Assembly: GCA_015484985.1 (NCBI GenBank)
Contig: WFUL01000111.1
Location: 1-10,306 of the forward strand
Length of the DNA: 10,306 nt
Direction: 5' to 3'
From: Anaerolineales bacterium
GTDB taxonomy: Bacteria; Chloroflexota; Anaerolineae; Anaerolineales; DRMV01
Under the pieces are notes generated by a model. That model saw nothing but the letters and a program-made list of their open reading frames with translations, had not been told where the DNA came from and ran no database searches. This document shows, piece by piece, positions 1-6,549 of the stretch. The translations under genes and the position numbers were made by a program. The number at the start of each line of letters is the position of its first letter. Position 1 is the first letter of the stretch.

Positions 1-421
1 TGTCTACCCAACCGCCGACGTACCCGGCGACCGCACCCAGAAGGGTGCCTGCCACGATGGCCACGCTCACCGTGGTGAAGCCAATGAACAGGGAAACCCG
101 GGTACCGTAAATGACACGACTGAACACGTCCCGGAAGTTGCCGTCAATGCCCATGATGTGTTGAGGTTGGTCGGGAGGGCATCCCAAGAGGTGAATACAG
201 GGCTTTTGGCGACGCTGAATGCCCGGCTCCAGGTCGATGAGAACAGCATTGGGGTCGTAGGGGGCCAGTACGGGTGCGAATATGGCCACGAACACCAGGA
301 ACAGGATGATGCCCCCTCCCACCAGCCCGGATCGATGGCGAAGCAACCGACGCAAAGCCAGTTGCCAGGGGCTGGTGGCCCGAATACGCGTTGGGGTTGC
401 CTCGGCTGTAGTTGTGGTCAT
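1..421 (-). CDS. Peptide-type ABC transporter permease, DppC/OppC family (C-terminal part beyond window)
   Basis: This is an inner-membrane subunit of an oligopeptide/dipeptide (or nickel/sugar) ABC importer; only the first 140 residues are inside the window. It has a cytoplasmic N-terminus ending in an Arg-rich stretch (RRLLRHRSG, about 24-32), then a first membrane helix (about 33-52) running into APYDPNAV, the usual OppC_N pattern. The hallmark block HIMGIDGNFRDVFSRVIYG (88-106) matches the family's HxxGxDxxGRDVxSR motif, and the second helix ends in GYVGGWVD at the edge. An extra segment with two cysteines (C75, C81; CIHLLGCPPDQPQ) lies just before the hallmark block, in the extracytoplasmic loop. 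The start codon lies 3 bases after the stop of the upstream permease, with a GGAG-like site inside that gene's end, so the two are probably translationally coupled. The family is clear; the substrate cannot be told. Confidence 0.93.
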   Translation of the reverse strand, partial: MTTTTAEATPTRIRATSPWQLALRRLLRHRSGLVGGGIILFLVFVAIFAPVLAPYDPNAVLIDLEPGIQRRQKPCIHLLGCPPDQPQHIMGIDGNFRDVFSRVIYGTRVSLFIGFTTVSVAIVAGTLLGAVAGYVGGWVD

Positions 422-424
422 GGC

Positions 425-1504
425 TCACTCCAGGCGGATACGAGGGTCAATGAACACATAGAGAATATCTACGGAGAGGTTGGCAAACACGTAAATCAGG
501 GCGATGACCACCGTAAATCCCTGAACCACCGGATAATCGCGCGCGGTGATGGCCTCATACAACATACTGCCCACACCGGCAAAGCTGAAAATCGTTTCGG
601 TAAGCACGGCCCCCGAGAAAAGCAGGCCGACCTGTAATCCAATGATGGTGACCACGGGGATGAGGGCGTTGCGGAAGGCGTGTTTCAGAATCACCCAATG
701 GACTCGCAGGCCCTTGGCGCGCACAGCCCGGATGTAGTCCTGGCGCAGGACCTCCAGCATACTGGATCGGGTCATACGGGCGATGATGGCCATGGGGATG
801 GTGCTCAGCGCGGTGGCAGGGAGGATAAGGTGCTTGAGGGCATCCTTGAGAACTTCCCAATCGCGCGTGATAAGGGAATTGAGGATGTACATGTTAGAGA
901 TGAAGTGATACACGTAGTACTTGAAGGTGTTAGGCTCCACTTCCCAGCCAAAGACTTGATAGAACGGAGTGGCGGTGAGGGCAGGAGAAAGCCGCCCAGC
1001 CGGGGGAAGCCAAAAGGGCGTGTCCTTCAGCATGAGGGCAAAGGTGTATGCCAGAAGCAGACCCAGCCAGTACACAGGCATGGAGACGCCGATGTTGGCC
1101 AGGAACATGGTGAAAAGGTCTACCGGTGAATTTTGCTTGATGGCGGAAATGAGGCCCAGGGGAATGCCGATGAGTACGGCCAGGAAGAGGGCCGCCAGGC
1201 TGAGCTCAATGGTAGTGGGCAGACGCTCAATGATGATGATGACCACGGGGCGGCTGTACCTCAGAGACTCGCCAAAATCCCCTCGAGCGATATCCTTCAC
1301 GTAATTGACGAACTGCACCGGGATGGGTTTGTCCAGACCATGTTCCCGGTTGAAGCGCTCGCAAACTTCCTGCGTTGCTTTCTCTCCCAAGATGGCCTTG
1401 CAGGGATCACCCGGAATGATGCGAGCCAAAGCAAAGGTGACAAAAAGAATGCCGAAGACTACAGGGATAGAGAGCAGCAGACGCCGGATGATGTATTGGG
1501 TCAT
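425..1504 (-). CDS. Peptide-type ABC transporter permease, DppB/OppB family
   Basis: This is the partner transmembrane subunit of the importer, 359 residues, slightly longer than the usual 305-340. It starts MTQYIIRRLLLSIPVVFGI, the standard first helix, followed by the RIIPGDP motif (28-34). The coupling helix region is present at about 254-283 (RQDYIRAVRAKGLR, then HAFRNALIP), which is the EAA-type loop that contacts the ATPase. The end, DPRIRLE, is typical. Two features stand out: a cysteine pair in the first outer loop (C35 and C48), and a stretch of about 50 residues between WLPPAGR (165-171) and the LKHLILPA block (223-230) where shorter homologues go almost directly from one to the other. 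The start is supported by a GAGG-type ribosome site in GCGAGGACGGTAACCTATG. It lies 203 bases downstream of the binding-protein gene and 3 bases upstream of the DppC-like gene, so it belongs to one operon. Confidence 0.95.
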   Translation of the reverse strand: MTQYIIRRLLLSIPVVFGILFVTFALARIIPGDPCKAILGEKATQEVCERFNREHGLDKPIPVQFVNYVKDIARGDFGESLRYSRPVVIIIIERLPTTIELSLAALFLAVLIGIPLGLISAIKQNSPVDLFTMFLANIGVSMPVYWLGLLLAYTFALMLKDTPFWLPPAGRLSPALTATPFYQVFGWEVEPNTFKYYVYHFISNMYILNSLITRDWEVLKDALKHLILPATALSTIPMAIIARMTRSSMLEVLRQDYIRAVRAKGLRVHWVILKHAFRNALIPVVTIIGLQVGLLFSGAVLTETIFSFAGVGSMLYEAITARDYPVVQGFTVVIALIYVFANLSVDILYVFIDPRIRLE

Positions 1505-1542
1505 AGGTTACCGTCCTCGCTCGGCTTTTATCTTGGTTTGTT

Positions 1543-1570
1543 TCTCCAAAAAAGTAACGGTTTTTGGAGA
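1543..1570 (-). repeat. A/T-rich 10-bp hairpin upstream of the DppB-type gene
   Basis: TCTCCAAAAA (1543-1552) and TTTTTGGAGA (1561-1570) form a perfect 10-bp inverted repeat with an 8-base loop. It lies about 40 bases upstream of the permease start codon, in its untranslated leader. It could be a processing site, part of the same stability element, or a protein-binding palindrome; the sequence does not decide. Confidence 0.45.
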
Positions 1571-1614
1571 GAGGTCAAGGGTGCAAACATCAGAGAAGTT
1601 TAATCATGGAGGAG

Positions 1615-1657
1615 AAAACGATGTTGGCAGCGGGATCCGCCGCTGCCAACATCGTTT
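1615..1657 (-). terminator. Perfect 18-bp hairpin, probable partial terminator or mRNA-stabilising element
   Basis: Arms 1616-1633 and 1640-1657 are perfect reverse complements over 18 bases (AAACGATGTTGGCAGCGG), with a 6-base loop GATCCG. Read on the transcribed minus strand, the stem ends in CGTTTT and then CTCC, so the uracil run is only about four long. That suggests an incomplete terminator, or a 3'-end protector that lets some transcripts continue into the permease genes. It is the strongest secondary structure in the window. Confidence 0.6.
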
Positions 1658-1670
1658 CGCTCATATCACT

Positions 1671-1703
1671 CGAAGGGGCGGCCCCATCGGAGCCACCCCT
1701 TCG
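1671..1703 (-). repeat. Hairpin directly after the binding-protein stop codon
   Basis: CGAAGGGG (1671-1678) and CCCCTTCG (1696-1703) form an 8-bp perfect inverted repeat with a 17-base loop, beginning 4 bases beyond the stop codon at 1708-1710. A smaller alternative hairpin, CCCC-GAA-GGGG, uses the same right arm. There is no T-run after it, so it is not a standard terminator on its own. Confidence 0.5.
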
Positions 1704-1707
1704 GGGT

Positions 1708-3441
1708 TTACTCCTCCGAATTCATCAGTCCGAAGAAGTACTCCGGATAGGCGAAGGCACCGGTATTGCCCACATGGTAGGGGCTGGCCGCGTTGAGAGC
1801 AGCATCAAAGGTGCGGACCACATCGTTGGCATCCAGGGTGGTGCCGTCGTGGAACTTGACGCCCTTACGCAAGTAGCAGATGATAACTGTAGCATCCTCA
1901 TTGACCTCGCACTTCTCGGCCAGCCGCGGAACCATTTCCCCGTCTGCGGTGTACTGGTAAAGGCCCTCGGTGACCATCTTGCACGCGTCCAAGGATTCGC
2001 CGTCGGTTTCGTCCGCGCAATAGAGGCTGATGGGCTCCGCGGCCTTCAGGTACACCAGGGTGTCCCGGCCCGCAGGCTCGAAGGTCCAGAGCTCAGGCGG
2101 ACCCAGTACCGCGGCCTTGGCGTTCTTCACATCCGCCCGGGCGGCATCGGCCGCCGCGCCATGGGCCACGGGGATCATGGGCACTACTTCCCGGATGGCA
2201 TTGTTAGCCTGTTCATAGTACGGACGGGCCTCTTCGGGGTTCGCGATGGTCGCGGCTTTCTCCAGGGGCTCGTAGATCTCGGGGTAAGGATTGCCCCATT
2301 GCGGATTCTTTTTGCTGAAGTGGAAGTCCAGGAAGTTGGTTACGTGCAGGTAGTCGGCGCCCCAGCCCAGAAGGTAGAGGCCATCCAATTCACCCGCGGT
2401 GGACTTCTTGATGAACTCGCCGGATTCCATCACGATGACCTCGGCCTTGATGCCCAGGTTCTCCCACAGTTGGTTCTGGATTTCCACGGCCACCTTACCG
2501 GGTTCGGGCAGGTAGACCCGGAAAACGTCCCGGTAGTAAATCTTGGTCTCGAAGCGGACGCCCTCTTCGTTCTTGGGGAAGCCGGCTTCATCCAGCAAGG
2601 CATTGGCCGCCTCGGGATCAAAGGCGTACCAAGGCTCACCGACACAGCCGTTTTCAATCACACAGGGGGTGAAGAAGTCGGCCACTTCGGAGCCCTCGGG
2701 ATAGTAGTTCTTCACGATGCGTTCGCGGTCGATGCCCATGGCGATGGCCTTGCGCACCCGAACGTCATCAAAGGGCTTCACCGTGTTGATGAACGCGATG
2801 TAGAACACATTGGGGTTCTTGACCGGCAGCAGCACCAGGTTGGGGTCGTTCTTCACGGTTTCAAAGTCGTCGGGACTCACCTTGGTGATGTAGTCCGCGG
2901 TGCCGGCCTGGAGTTCTAGCAGACGTTGCGCGCCTTCCTTAGCCCAGCGGAAGACCAGGGTCTCCGTCTTGGCCGGTTCACCCCAGTAGTCCTCGAATCG
3001 CTTGAAGACAATCTTGTCACCCCGATACCACTTCTCCAGCTTGTAGGGGCCCGTGCCCACCGGCTGGGTCAGCAGGATTTCCTTGTTGGCCTCATTCGCG
3101 TTGGCCTCGATCCATTCCTGGGGCCGAATGAAGAAGGGTTGGAAGGCGATCTTGGCTAGGAAGGCCGGATCGGGCTTGCACAGGGTAAAACGAACGGTGT
3201 ATTCGTCTAAGGCCTCGATGGATTTAATCTTGCTGGTCTTGCAGGATTCATCCGTGACCACCAGCGGCTCAAAGGCCTTGGCCTCTTCCGTGGCTGCCGG
3301 CGCTTCCGTGACCGCGGGGGCTTCCGTAGCGGCCTGTTCTTCTGTGGCAGCCGGTGCCTCGGTGGGAGTAGCCTTCTTGCAGGCCGCCAAACCCACCACC
3401 AACGCCGCCGTCAAGAGCACAACCCATACCAGACGACGCAT
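1708..3441 (-). CDS. ABC transporter substrate-binding lipoprotein, SBP family 5, apparently circularly permuted
   Basis: This 577-residue extracytoplasmic lipoprotein would capture the peptide or other ligand and deliver it to the permeases encoded downstream. The signal peptide MRRLVWVVLLTAALVVGLAAC has a lipobox LAAC (18-21). A repetitive Ala/Thr/Glu/Pro linker follows (about 24-56). Residues 60-455 match the middle and C-terminal parts of SBP_bac_5 proteins: YTVRFTLCKPDPAFL (81-95), QPVGTGPYKL (126-135), VRVRKAIAMGIDRERIV (227-243), LGWGADY (358-364), VPMIPVAHG (420-428). Residues 458-575 match the part that family members normally carry at the N-terminus: MVTEGLYQYTADGEMVPRLAEK, then LRKGVKFHDGTTLDANDVV (524-542). 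The order is therefore permuted. Eight cysteines besides the lipobox fall into four close pairs (67/88, 260/266, 475/487, 511/522), likely disulfides. The start has an ideal AGGAGG site 7 bases upstream. The substrate is unknown. Confidence 0.95.
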   Translation of the reverse strand: MRRLVWVVLLTAALVVGLAACKKATPTEAPAATEEQAATEAPAVTEAPAATEEAKAFEPLVVTDESCKTSKIKSIEALDEYTVRFTLCKPDPAFLAKIAFQPFFIRPQEWIEANANEANKEILLTQPVGTGPYKLEKWYRGDKIVFKRFEDYWGEPAKTETLVFRWAKEGAQRLLELQAGTADYITKVSPDDFETVKNDPNLVLLPVKNPNVFYIAFINTVKPFDDVRVRKAIAMGIDRERIVKNYYPEGSEVADFFTPCVIENGCVGEPWYAFDPEAANALLDEAGFPKNEEGVRFETKIYYRDVFRVYLPEPGKVAVEIQNQLWENLGIKAEVIVMESGEFIKKSTAGELDGLYLLGWGADYLHVTNFLDFHFSKKNPQWGNPYPEIYEPLEKAATIANPEEARPYYEQANNAIREVVPMIPVAHGAAADAARADVKNAKAAVLGPPELWTFEPAGRDTLVYLKAAEPISLYCADETDGESLDACKMVTEGLYQYTADGEMVPRLAEKCEVNEDATVIICYLRKGVKFHDGTTLDANDVVRTFDAALNAASPYHVGNTGAFAYPEYFFGLMNSEE

Positions 3442-3448
3442 CGCTTCT

Positions 3449-3454
3449 CCTCCT
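3449..3454 (-). promoter_or_regulatory. Strong ribosome binding site of the substrate-binding lipoprotein
   Basis: On the minus strand this reads AGGAGG with a 7-base spacer to the ATG at 3441. It is the most consensus-like Shine-Dalgarno site in the window, fitting a protein needed in large amounts, and it fixes the start codon used here. Confidence 0.8.
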
Positions 3455-3480
3455 TAGGCGTAATTATTTGGGTATGCGAA

Positions 3481-3508
3481 AGTATACCGGAAATCGAAAG
3501 CGCGTCAA
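3481..3508 (-). promoter_or_regulatory. Sigma70-type promoter of the transporter operon
   Basis: On the minus strand the -35 element TTGACG (3508-3503) and the -10 element TATACT (3486-3481) are separated by 16 bases. The -10 lies 39 bases upstream of the start codon. Overlapping its downstream side is an imperfect palindrome, GGTAT...ATACC (3471-3488), which could be an operator, but the match is short. Confidence 0.7.
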
Positions 3509-3624
3509 CGTCTGGGGGTTTGGAGGGCAGGCGTTTTTCATGTTCTAACAGAGGCTGTTGCAAAGACGCATTTCCACATTGTTAGAGTAGTCCTGACTGG
3601 GTCCAGGACCACCGGTGAAGAAAG

Positions 3625-3665
3625 AGATCATGTGGGCCGCGAAGGAGCCGCTGTCCACATGATCT
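3625..3665. repeat. 11-bp perfect inverted repeat in the divergent spacer
   Basis: AGATCATGTGG (3625-3635) and CCACATGATCT (3655-3665) are perfect reverse complements around a 19-base loop. There is no clean T-run on either side; CTTCTCCTCTTCTG on the plus side is only pyrimidine-rich. It could be a weak terminator, the end structure of a lost element, or a binding site. Confidence 0.45.
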
Positions 3666-3803
3666 TCTCCTCTTCTGCGGTGCAGAGCCTGGTCAGGCCT
3701 GTGCGAAACGCTGGATACCCTTTCCAAAGCGGCATAGCCTCTTCGGTAACTTTTGAGTGCGCCCCCGAAACGAAGGTTTGGAGAGGGAATTGAGATAACC
3801 TGG

Positions 3804-3809
3804 TATAAC
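3804..3809 (+). promoter_or_regulatory. Tentative -10 element for the plus-strand glycosyltransferase unit
   Basis: TATAAC occurs within TGGTATAAC, 32 bases before the likely start codon at 3841, and the TG dinucleotide nearby could give some extended -10 character. No good -35 element lies 16-18 bases upstream; the nearest, TTGGAG at 3778, is 20 bases away. It is offered only because the downstream genes need a promoter and this is the best match. Confidence 0.25.
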
Positions 3810-3840
3810 AACGGTCGGAATCATGGAGGCGAGGTTGGGC

Positions 3841-5391
3841 ATGTCGGAGAACGCACCCATGTCCTTCGCACATCGACGCGCTTTGCATCGAGCCCTTCAC
3901 CAACTTCTCCTGGGATTGAGTTTGGCGGGCGTTTTGCTCTTGAGCGCCCGGATGCATTTGGGTGCGGATACCTGGTGGCACTTGCGTACGGGTGCGTGGA
4001 TTTGGGGACACAAACGCCTACCGGAAACGGACGTTTTTTCCTACACCCGCTTTGGTACGCCCTGGTCGCCGCCTGGTTGGCCAGTGCAGGTGTTTTTCTA
4101 TCTGTTGGTGCGGACGGCGGGCTATGGAGCCCTCAATCTATGGACCTCCTTAATGGTACTGTCGACCTATGGGGTCGTGGCCCGGACCATGCGGGGAGGG
4201 CCTTATCTTCGCTCCCTGGCCCTGATTCTGGCGGCCCTGACGGGAAACCTGTACCAGGCTGCCCGGCCTTATATGGTGACGACGCTGTTCACCGCCCTCT
4301 TCCTTTGGGCCTTGGAAACGTGGTATCGAGGAGCGGCACCCTCCAAACGGCTTTTCCTTTTGGTGGCTTTGATGGTCCTATGGGGCCATGTACATGCGGG
4401 GTTCCTGGCTGGTTTTCTTGTGTGGGGTTGCTATTTGCTGGCAGCCGGGTTGGAGGCCTGGCAGCGTCCCTCAACGCTTTCTCGGCAACGGGTGCGCACG
4501 TTGCTGAGGTTGGGCCTTGGGTTGATGCTGGCCTCGTGGTTGAATCCCCAGGGCCTGGCCCTCTGGATCTATCCCTGGAAGACGTTGCGCTTAGAGGGAT
4601 TGCGTTGGATTCAGGAATGGCAGGCCCCTGACTTCACCCAGCCCGAGGCCTGGCCCTTCTTGGCCTGGTGGTTCTTGATGCTTTTGGTGTTGGGTACCGG
4701 TGGGCCACCTTGGCGCTGGCGACATGGGTTGCTGTGGATGGTGTTCGGCCTGATGGCCTTCCGTGCTGTGCGGAACATCGCCCTTTTTTCCGTGATGGCC
4801 CCCGTTGTGTGGTCCGCGTACGCTCGTCCCTGGTGGTCGCAACAGCGCAAACGGTTGTCACATTTTTGGAACGTGCATGGCCAACCGAGACGCTCCTTTT
4901 GGGGTTTTCTCCAACGGCGGTTCGGGGATTCGCCGCCTCCGGTACGCCCTCGGCTCAATCGGGTGCTGGTGGCCCTGGCCTGGGGGCTGGCGCTCCTTCG
5001 TCTGTACCAGGTCAGCACGCCCGCGGCAATAGAGGCCCATCTTGCCCGCACCTTCCCCACGGCTCCGGTGACTTACCTCAAAGCCATGCACCCACCGGGT
5101 CGTTTGTTCAACAGTTACAATTGGGGCGGTTATCTGCTCTGGGCTCTGCCTGAATACCCGGTGTTCATTGATGGACGGACGGACCTCTACGGAGATACGT
5201 ACTTGCAATTATGGGCTCGGGTAGTGACGGCCGAACCCGGATGGGAACAAGTACTGGATGAATACCGCGTGGGCATCGTCCTTCTGGAGCCTCACTGGCC
5301 CCTGACCAAGGTGCTGCCTTACAGGGGTTGGCAAGAAGTCTATCGTGACAACCGAAGCGTGCTGTTCCTTCGATCCCCGTCGAGTCCTTAA
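3841..5391 (+). CDS. Polytopic membrane protein, GT-C glycosyltransferase-like
   Basis: This protein has about 516 residues and many hydrophobic helices. After a short basic N-terminus and a first helix (about 21-36) comes LGADTWWHLRTGAWIW, then RLPETDVFSYT and PWSPPGWPVQVFFYLL. This outer-loop pattern, with an acidic residue before a WWH box, is seen in GT-C fold proteins that use lipid-linked sugars. Several more helices follow up to about residue 345, then a basic loop (HGQPRRSFWGFLQRRFG), one more helix, and a soluble C-terminal part with NSYNWGGYLLWALPEYPVFIDGRTDLYGD, a motif recurrent in large uncharacterised bacterial membrane proteins of this type. I chose ATG 3841 because GGAGGCGAGG lies just upstream; ATG 3823, in frame, would add six residues but has a poor ribosome site. 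It is followed 25 bases later by a family 2 glycosyltransferase, suggesting a role in cell-surface glycan assembly. Catalytic activity is not established. Confidence 0.85.
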   Translation: MSENAPMSFAHRRALHRALHQLLLGLSLAGVLLLSARMHLGADTWWHLRTGAWIWGHKRLPETDVFSYTRFGTPWSPPGWPVQVFFYLLVRTAGYGALNLWTSLMVLSTYGVVARTMRGGPYLRSLALILAALTGNLYQAARPYMVTTLFTALFLWALETWYRGAAPSKRLFLLVALMVLWGHVHAGFLAGFLVWGCYLLAAGLEAWQRPSTLSRQRVRTLLRLGLGLMLASWLNPQGLALWIYPWKTLRLEGLRWIQEWQAPDFTQPEAWPFLAWWFLMLLVLGTGGPPWRWRHGLLWMVFGLMAFRAVRNIALFSVMAPVVWSAYARPWWSQQRKRLSHFWNVHGQPRRSFWGFLQRRFGDSPPPVRPRLNRVLVALAWGLALLRLYQVSTPAAIEAHLARTFPTAPVTYLKAMHPPGRLFNSYNWGGYLLWALPEYPVFIDGRTDLYGDTYLQLWARVVTAEPGWEQVLDEYRVGIVLLEPHWPLTKVLPYRGWQEVYRDNRSVLFLRSPSSP

Positions 5392-5416
5392 ATCCCTCGC
5401 GCGATGAGGATGAGAG

Positions 5417-6412
5417 ATGCAACACCCTTTGGTGACCATTGTGACGCCCTCCTTCAACCAGGCCATTTACCTGGAGTGGACCTTGCGTTCCGTCCTGGGG
5501 CAGGACTATCCCTACATTGAGTACATCGTGGTGGATGGCGGTTCCACCGACGGCAGCGTAGAACTCATCCGTCGGTATACCCACCGTTTGGCCTGGTGGG
5601 TTTCGGAACCCGATGAGGGCCAGGCCGACGCGCTACGAAAGGGTTTTGCCCGGGCGCGAGGCACCATTTTAGGCTGGGTGAATTCCGACGACATGCTGGC
5701 CCCAGGCGCGGTGCGGCAGGTCGTTGAGACGTTCGAAAAACATCCCGAAGCGGGGATGGTGGTGGGTGAGGCCCTCTTCATTGACGCCGTGGGACGCCCC
5801 TTCAATCACTATACGCCCCAGGTTCGCACCCTCGCCGACCTGATGGCCTTCGGCATTCTGCCCCAACCCGCGGTGTTCTTTCGCCGGGATGTTTACGAGG
5901 CTGTTGGAGGGATTGACGTTTCCTACCATTATCTGCTGGACCACCATCTATGGATACGCATGGCTTTGGAGCGTCCATGGGTAACGGTACCCTGCATCTG
6001 GGCCTTTGCCCGCTTTCACACCGAAGCCAAAAATCTGGCCCAGGGCGTTGGTTTCGCGCGGGAAGCCCGTCGTCTGATGGCCTGGATGGAACACCATCCT
6101 AAAACCGCGCCGTATTTTTCCCGGCATCGGCGACGCATTTTGGCAGCAGGGTATCGGTTCATGGGTCGGTATCTGCTGGATGCCGGACGTCCGGCCTCCG
6201 CTTTGGCGGATTATCTGCGAGCCTGGTGGTGGCATCCTCGAGAAGCCGTGCAGGAGAGTCACCGTTTGCTCTTTGCGGTGTTAAAGTTGGTAGGCTTGGG
6301 CTTTTTGGGCCCCTGGTATCTTCGCTGGAAACGCGGTCAAGTCCCACGTGCCGCGCGTATGCGAGGTTGGTATAATGTGCATCGTCTCTACAGCCTCATG
6401 GAGGCATCATGA
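5417..6412 (+). CDS. Family 2 glycosyltransferase
   Basis: This is a 331-residue inverting glycosyltransferase with a GT-A fold in its N-terminal half. The start LVTIVTPSFNQAIYLEWTL is the classic first strand and helix. VVDGGSTDGS (38-47) is the nucleotide-sugar binding loop, EPDEGQADALRKGFARARG (64-82) follows, and NSDDM (89-93) contains the DxD-equivalent metal site. The C-terminal part (from about 220) is basic and Trp-rich, with a moderately hydrophobic stretch, LLFAVLKLVGLGFLGPWYL, near 284-302 that may sit on or in the membrane. The ribosome site GAGGATGAGAG directly precedes the ATG. It lies 25 bases after the GT-C-like gene and is followed by a terminator, so the two probably form a small transcription unit that decorates a surface polymer or lipid. 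The sugar and acceptor cannot be inferred. Confidence 0.93.
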   Translation: MQHPLVTIVTPSFNQAIYLEWTLRSVLGQDYPYIEYIVVDGGSTDGSVELIRRYTHRLAWWVSEPDEGQADALRKGFARARGTILGWVNSDDMLAPGAVRQVVETFEKHPEAGMVVGEALFIDAVGRPFNHYTPQVRTLADLMAFGILPQPAVFFRRDVYEAVGGIDVSYHYLLDHHLWIRMALERPWVTVPCIWAFARFHTEAKNLAQGVGFAREARRLMAWMEHHPKTAPYFSRHRRRILAAGYRFMGRYLLDAGRPASALADYLRAWWWHPREAVQESHRLLFAVLKLVGLGFLGPWYLRWKRGQVPRAARMRGWYNVHRLYSLMEAS

Positions 6413-6433
6413 TTCCAACCGTGAATGAGACCC

Positions 6434-6466
6434 GGCTCCGGGGTAAGTCGAGATGTTCCCGGAGCC
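6434..6466 (+). repeat. GC-rich 9-bp hairpin upstream of the terminator
   Basis: GGCTCCGGG (6434-6442) pairs with CCCGGAGCC (6458-6466) around a 15-base loop, starting 22 bases after the glycosyltransferase stop codon. With the terminator 34 bases further on, it makes a compact two-stem RNA segment. Confidence 0.5.
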
Positions 6467-6499
6467 CGGAAGGACACCACGGACAGCGGATGGGGCCCT

Positions 6500-6549
6500 A
6501 TCGGCGCCCAGGAGCACGGGACGGCGCGACTTGGGCGCCGATTCTTTTT
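6500..6549 (+). terminator. Intrinsic terminator after the glycosyltransferase gene
   Basis: ATCGGCGCCCA (6500-6510) and TGGGCGCCGAT (6532-6542) form an 11-bp perfect GC-rich stem with a 21-base loop, immediately followed by TTCTTTTT (6542-6549). The strong stem plus T-run is the standard rho-independent layout on the plus strand. The loop is longer than usual but contains further G/C pairing potential. It separates the glycosyltransferase unit from the hydrolase-MBL-chelatase run. Confidence 0.75.

Larger units (their letters stand above)
1505..1707 (-). other. Hairpin-rich spacer between binding-protein and permease genes
   Basis: This 203-base gap within the transporter operon has no credible gene but holds three inverted repeats, listed separately (1671-1703, 1616-1657, 1543-1570). 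Structured gaps directly after a binding-protein gene are a known way of leaving much more binding-protein mRNA than permease mRNA, by partial termination or by blocking 3' exonucleases; the malE-malF spacer is the classic case. That role here is inference. Confidence 0.6.
3442..3840. other. Divergent intergenic region between transporter operon and glycosyltransferase unit
   Basis: This is 399 bases with no convincing gene. It holds the transporter promoter and ribosome site at its left end, a 7-bp inverted repeat with a long loop (TCTAACA 3544-3550 / TGTTAGA 3580-3586), an 11-bp hairpin at 3625-3665, and a poor candidate promoter near 3804-3809 for the plus-strand genes. Minus-strand open frames here (for example 3545-3811) resemble no family I know and have no ribosome site. 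They may be random or the eroded remains of an older gene. Confidence 0.6.

Noticed and set aside
1564..2919. Long plus-strand open frame of 451 codons opposite the binding-protein gene
   Set aside because: It is antisense to a gene with clear family motifs, has no recognisable domain, and reflects the GC-rich codon pattern of the real strand.
1708..3441. Permuted order explained by a frameshift, assembly error or two fused binding proteins
   Set aside because: The frame is uninterrupted, each segment occurs once, codon style is uniform, and signal peptide, linker and stop are all in place.
3555..3565. Insertion-sequence end (CTGTTGCAAAG)
   Set aside because: It is only a short resemblance; no matching second end, target duplication or transposase was seen.
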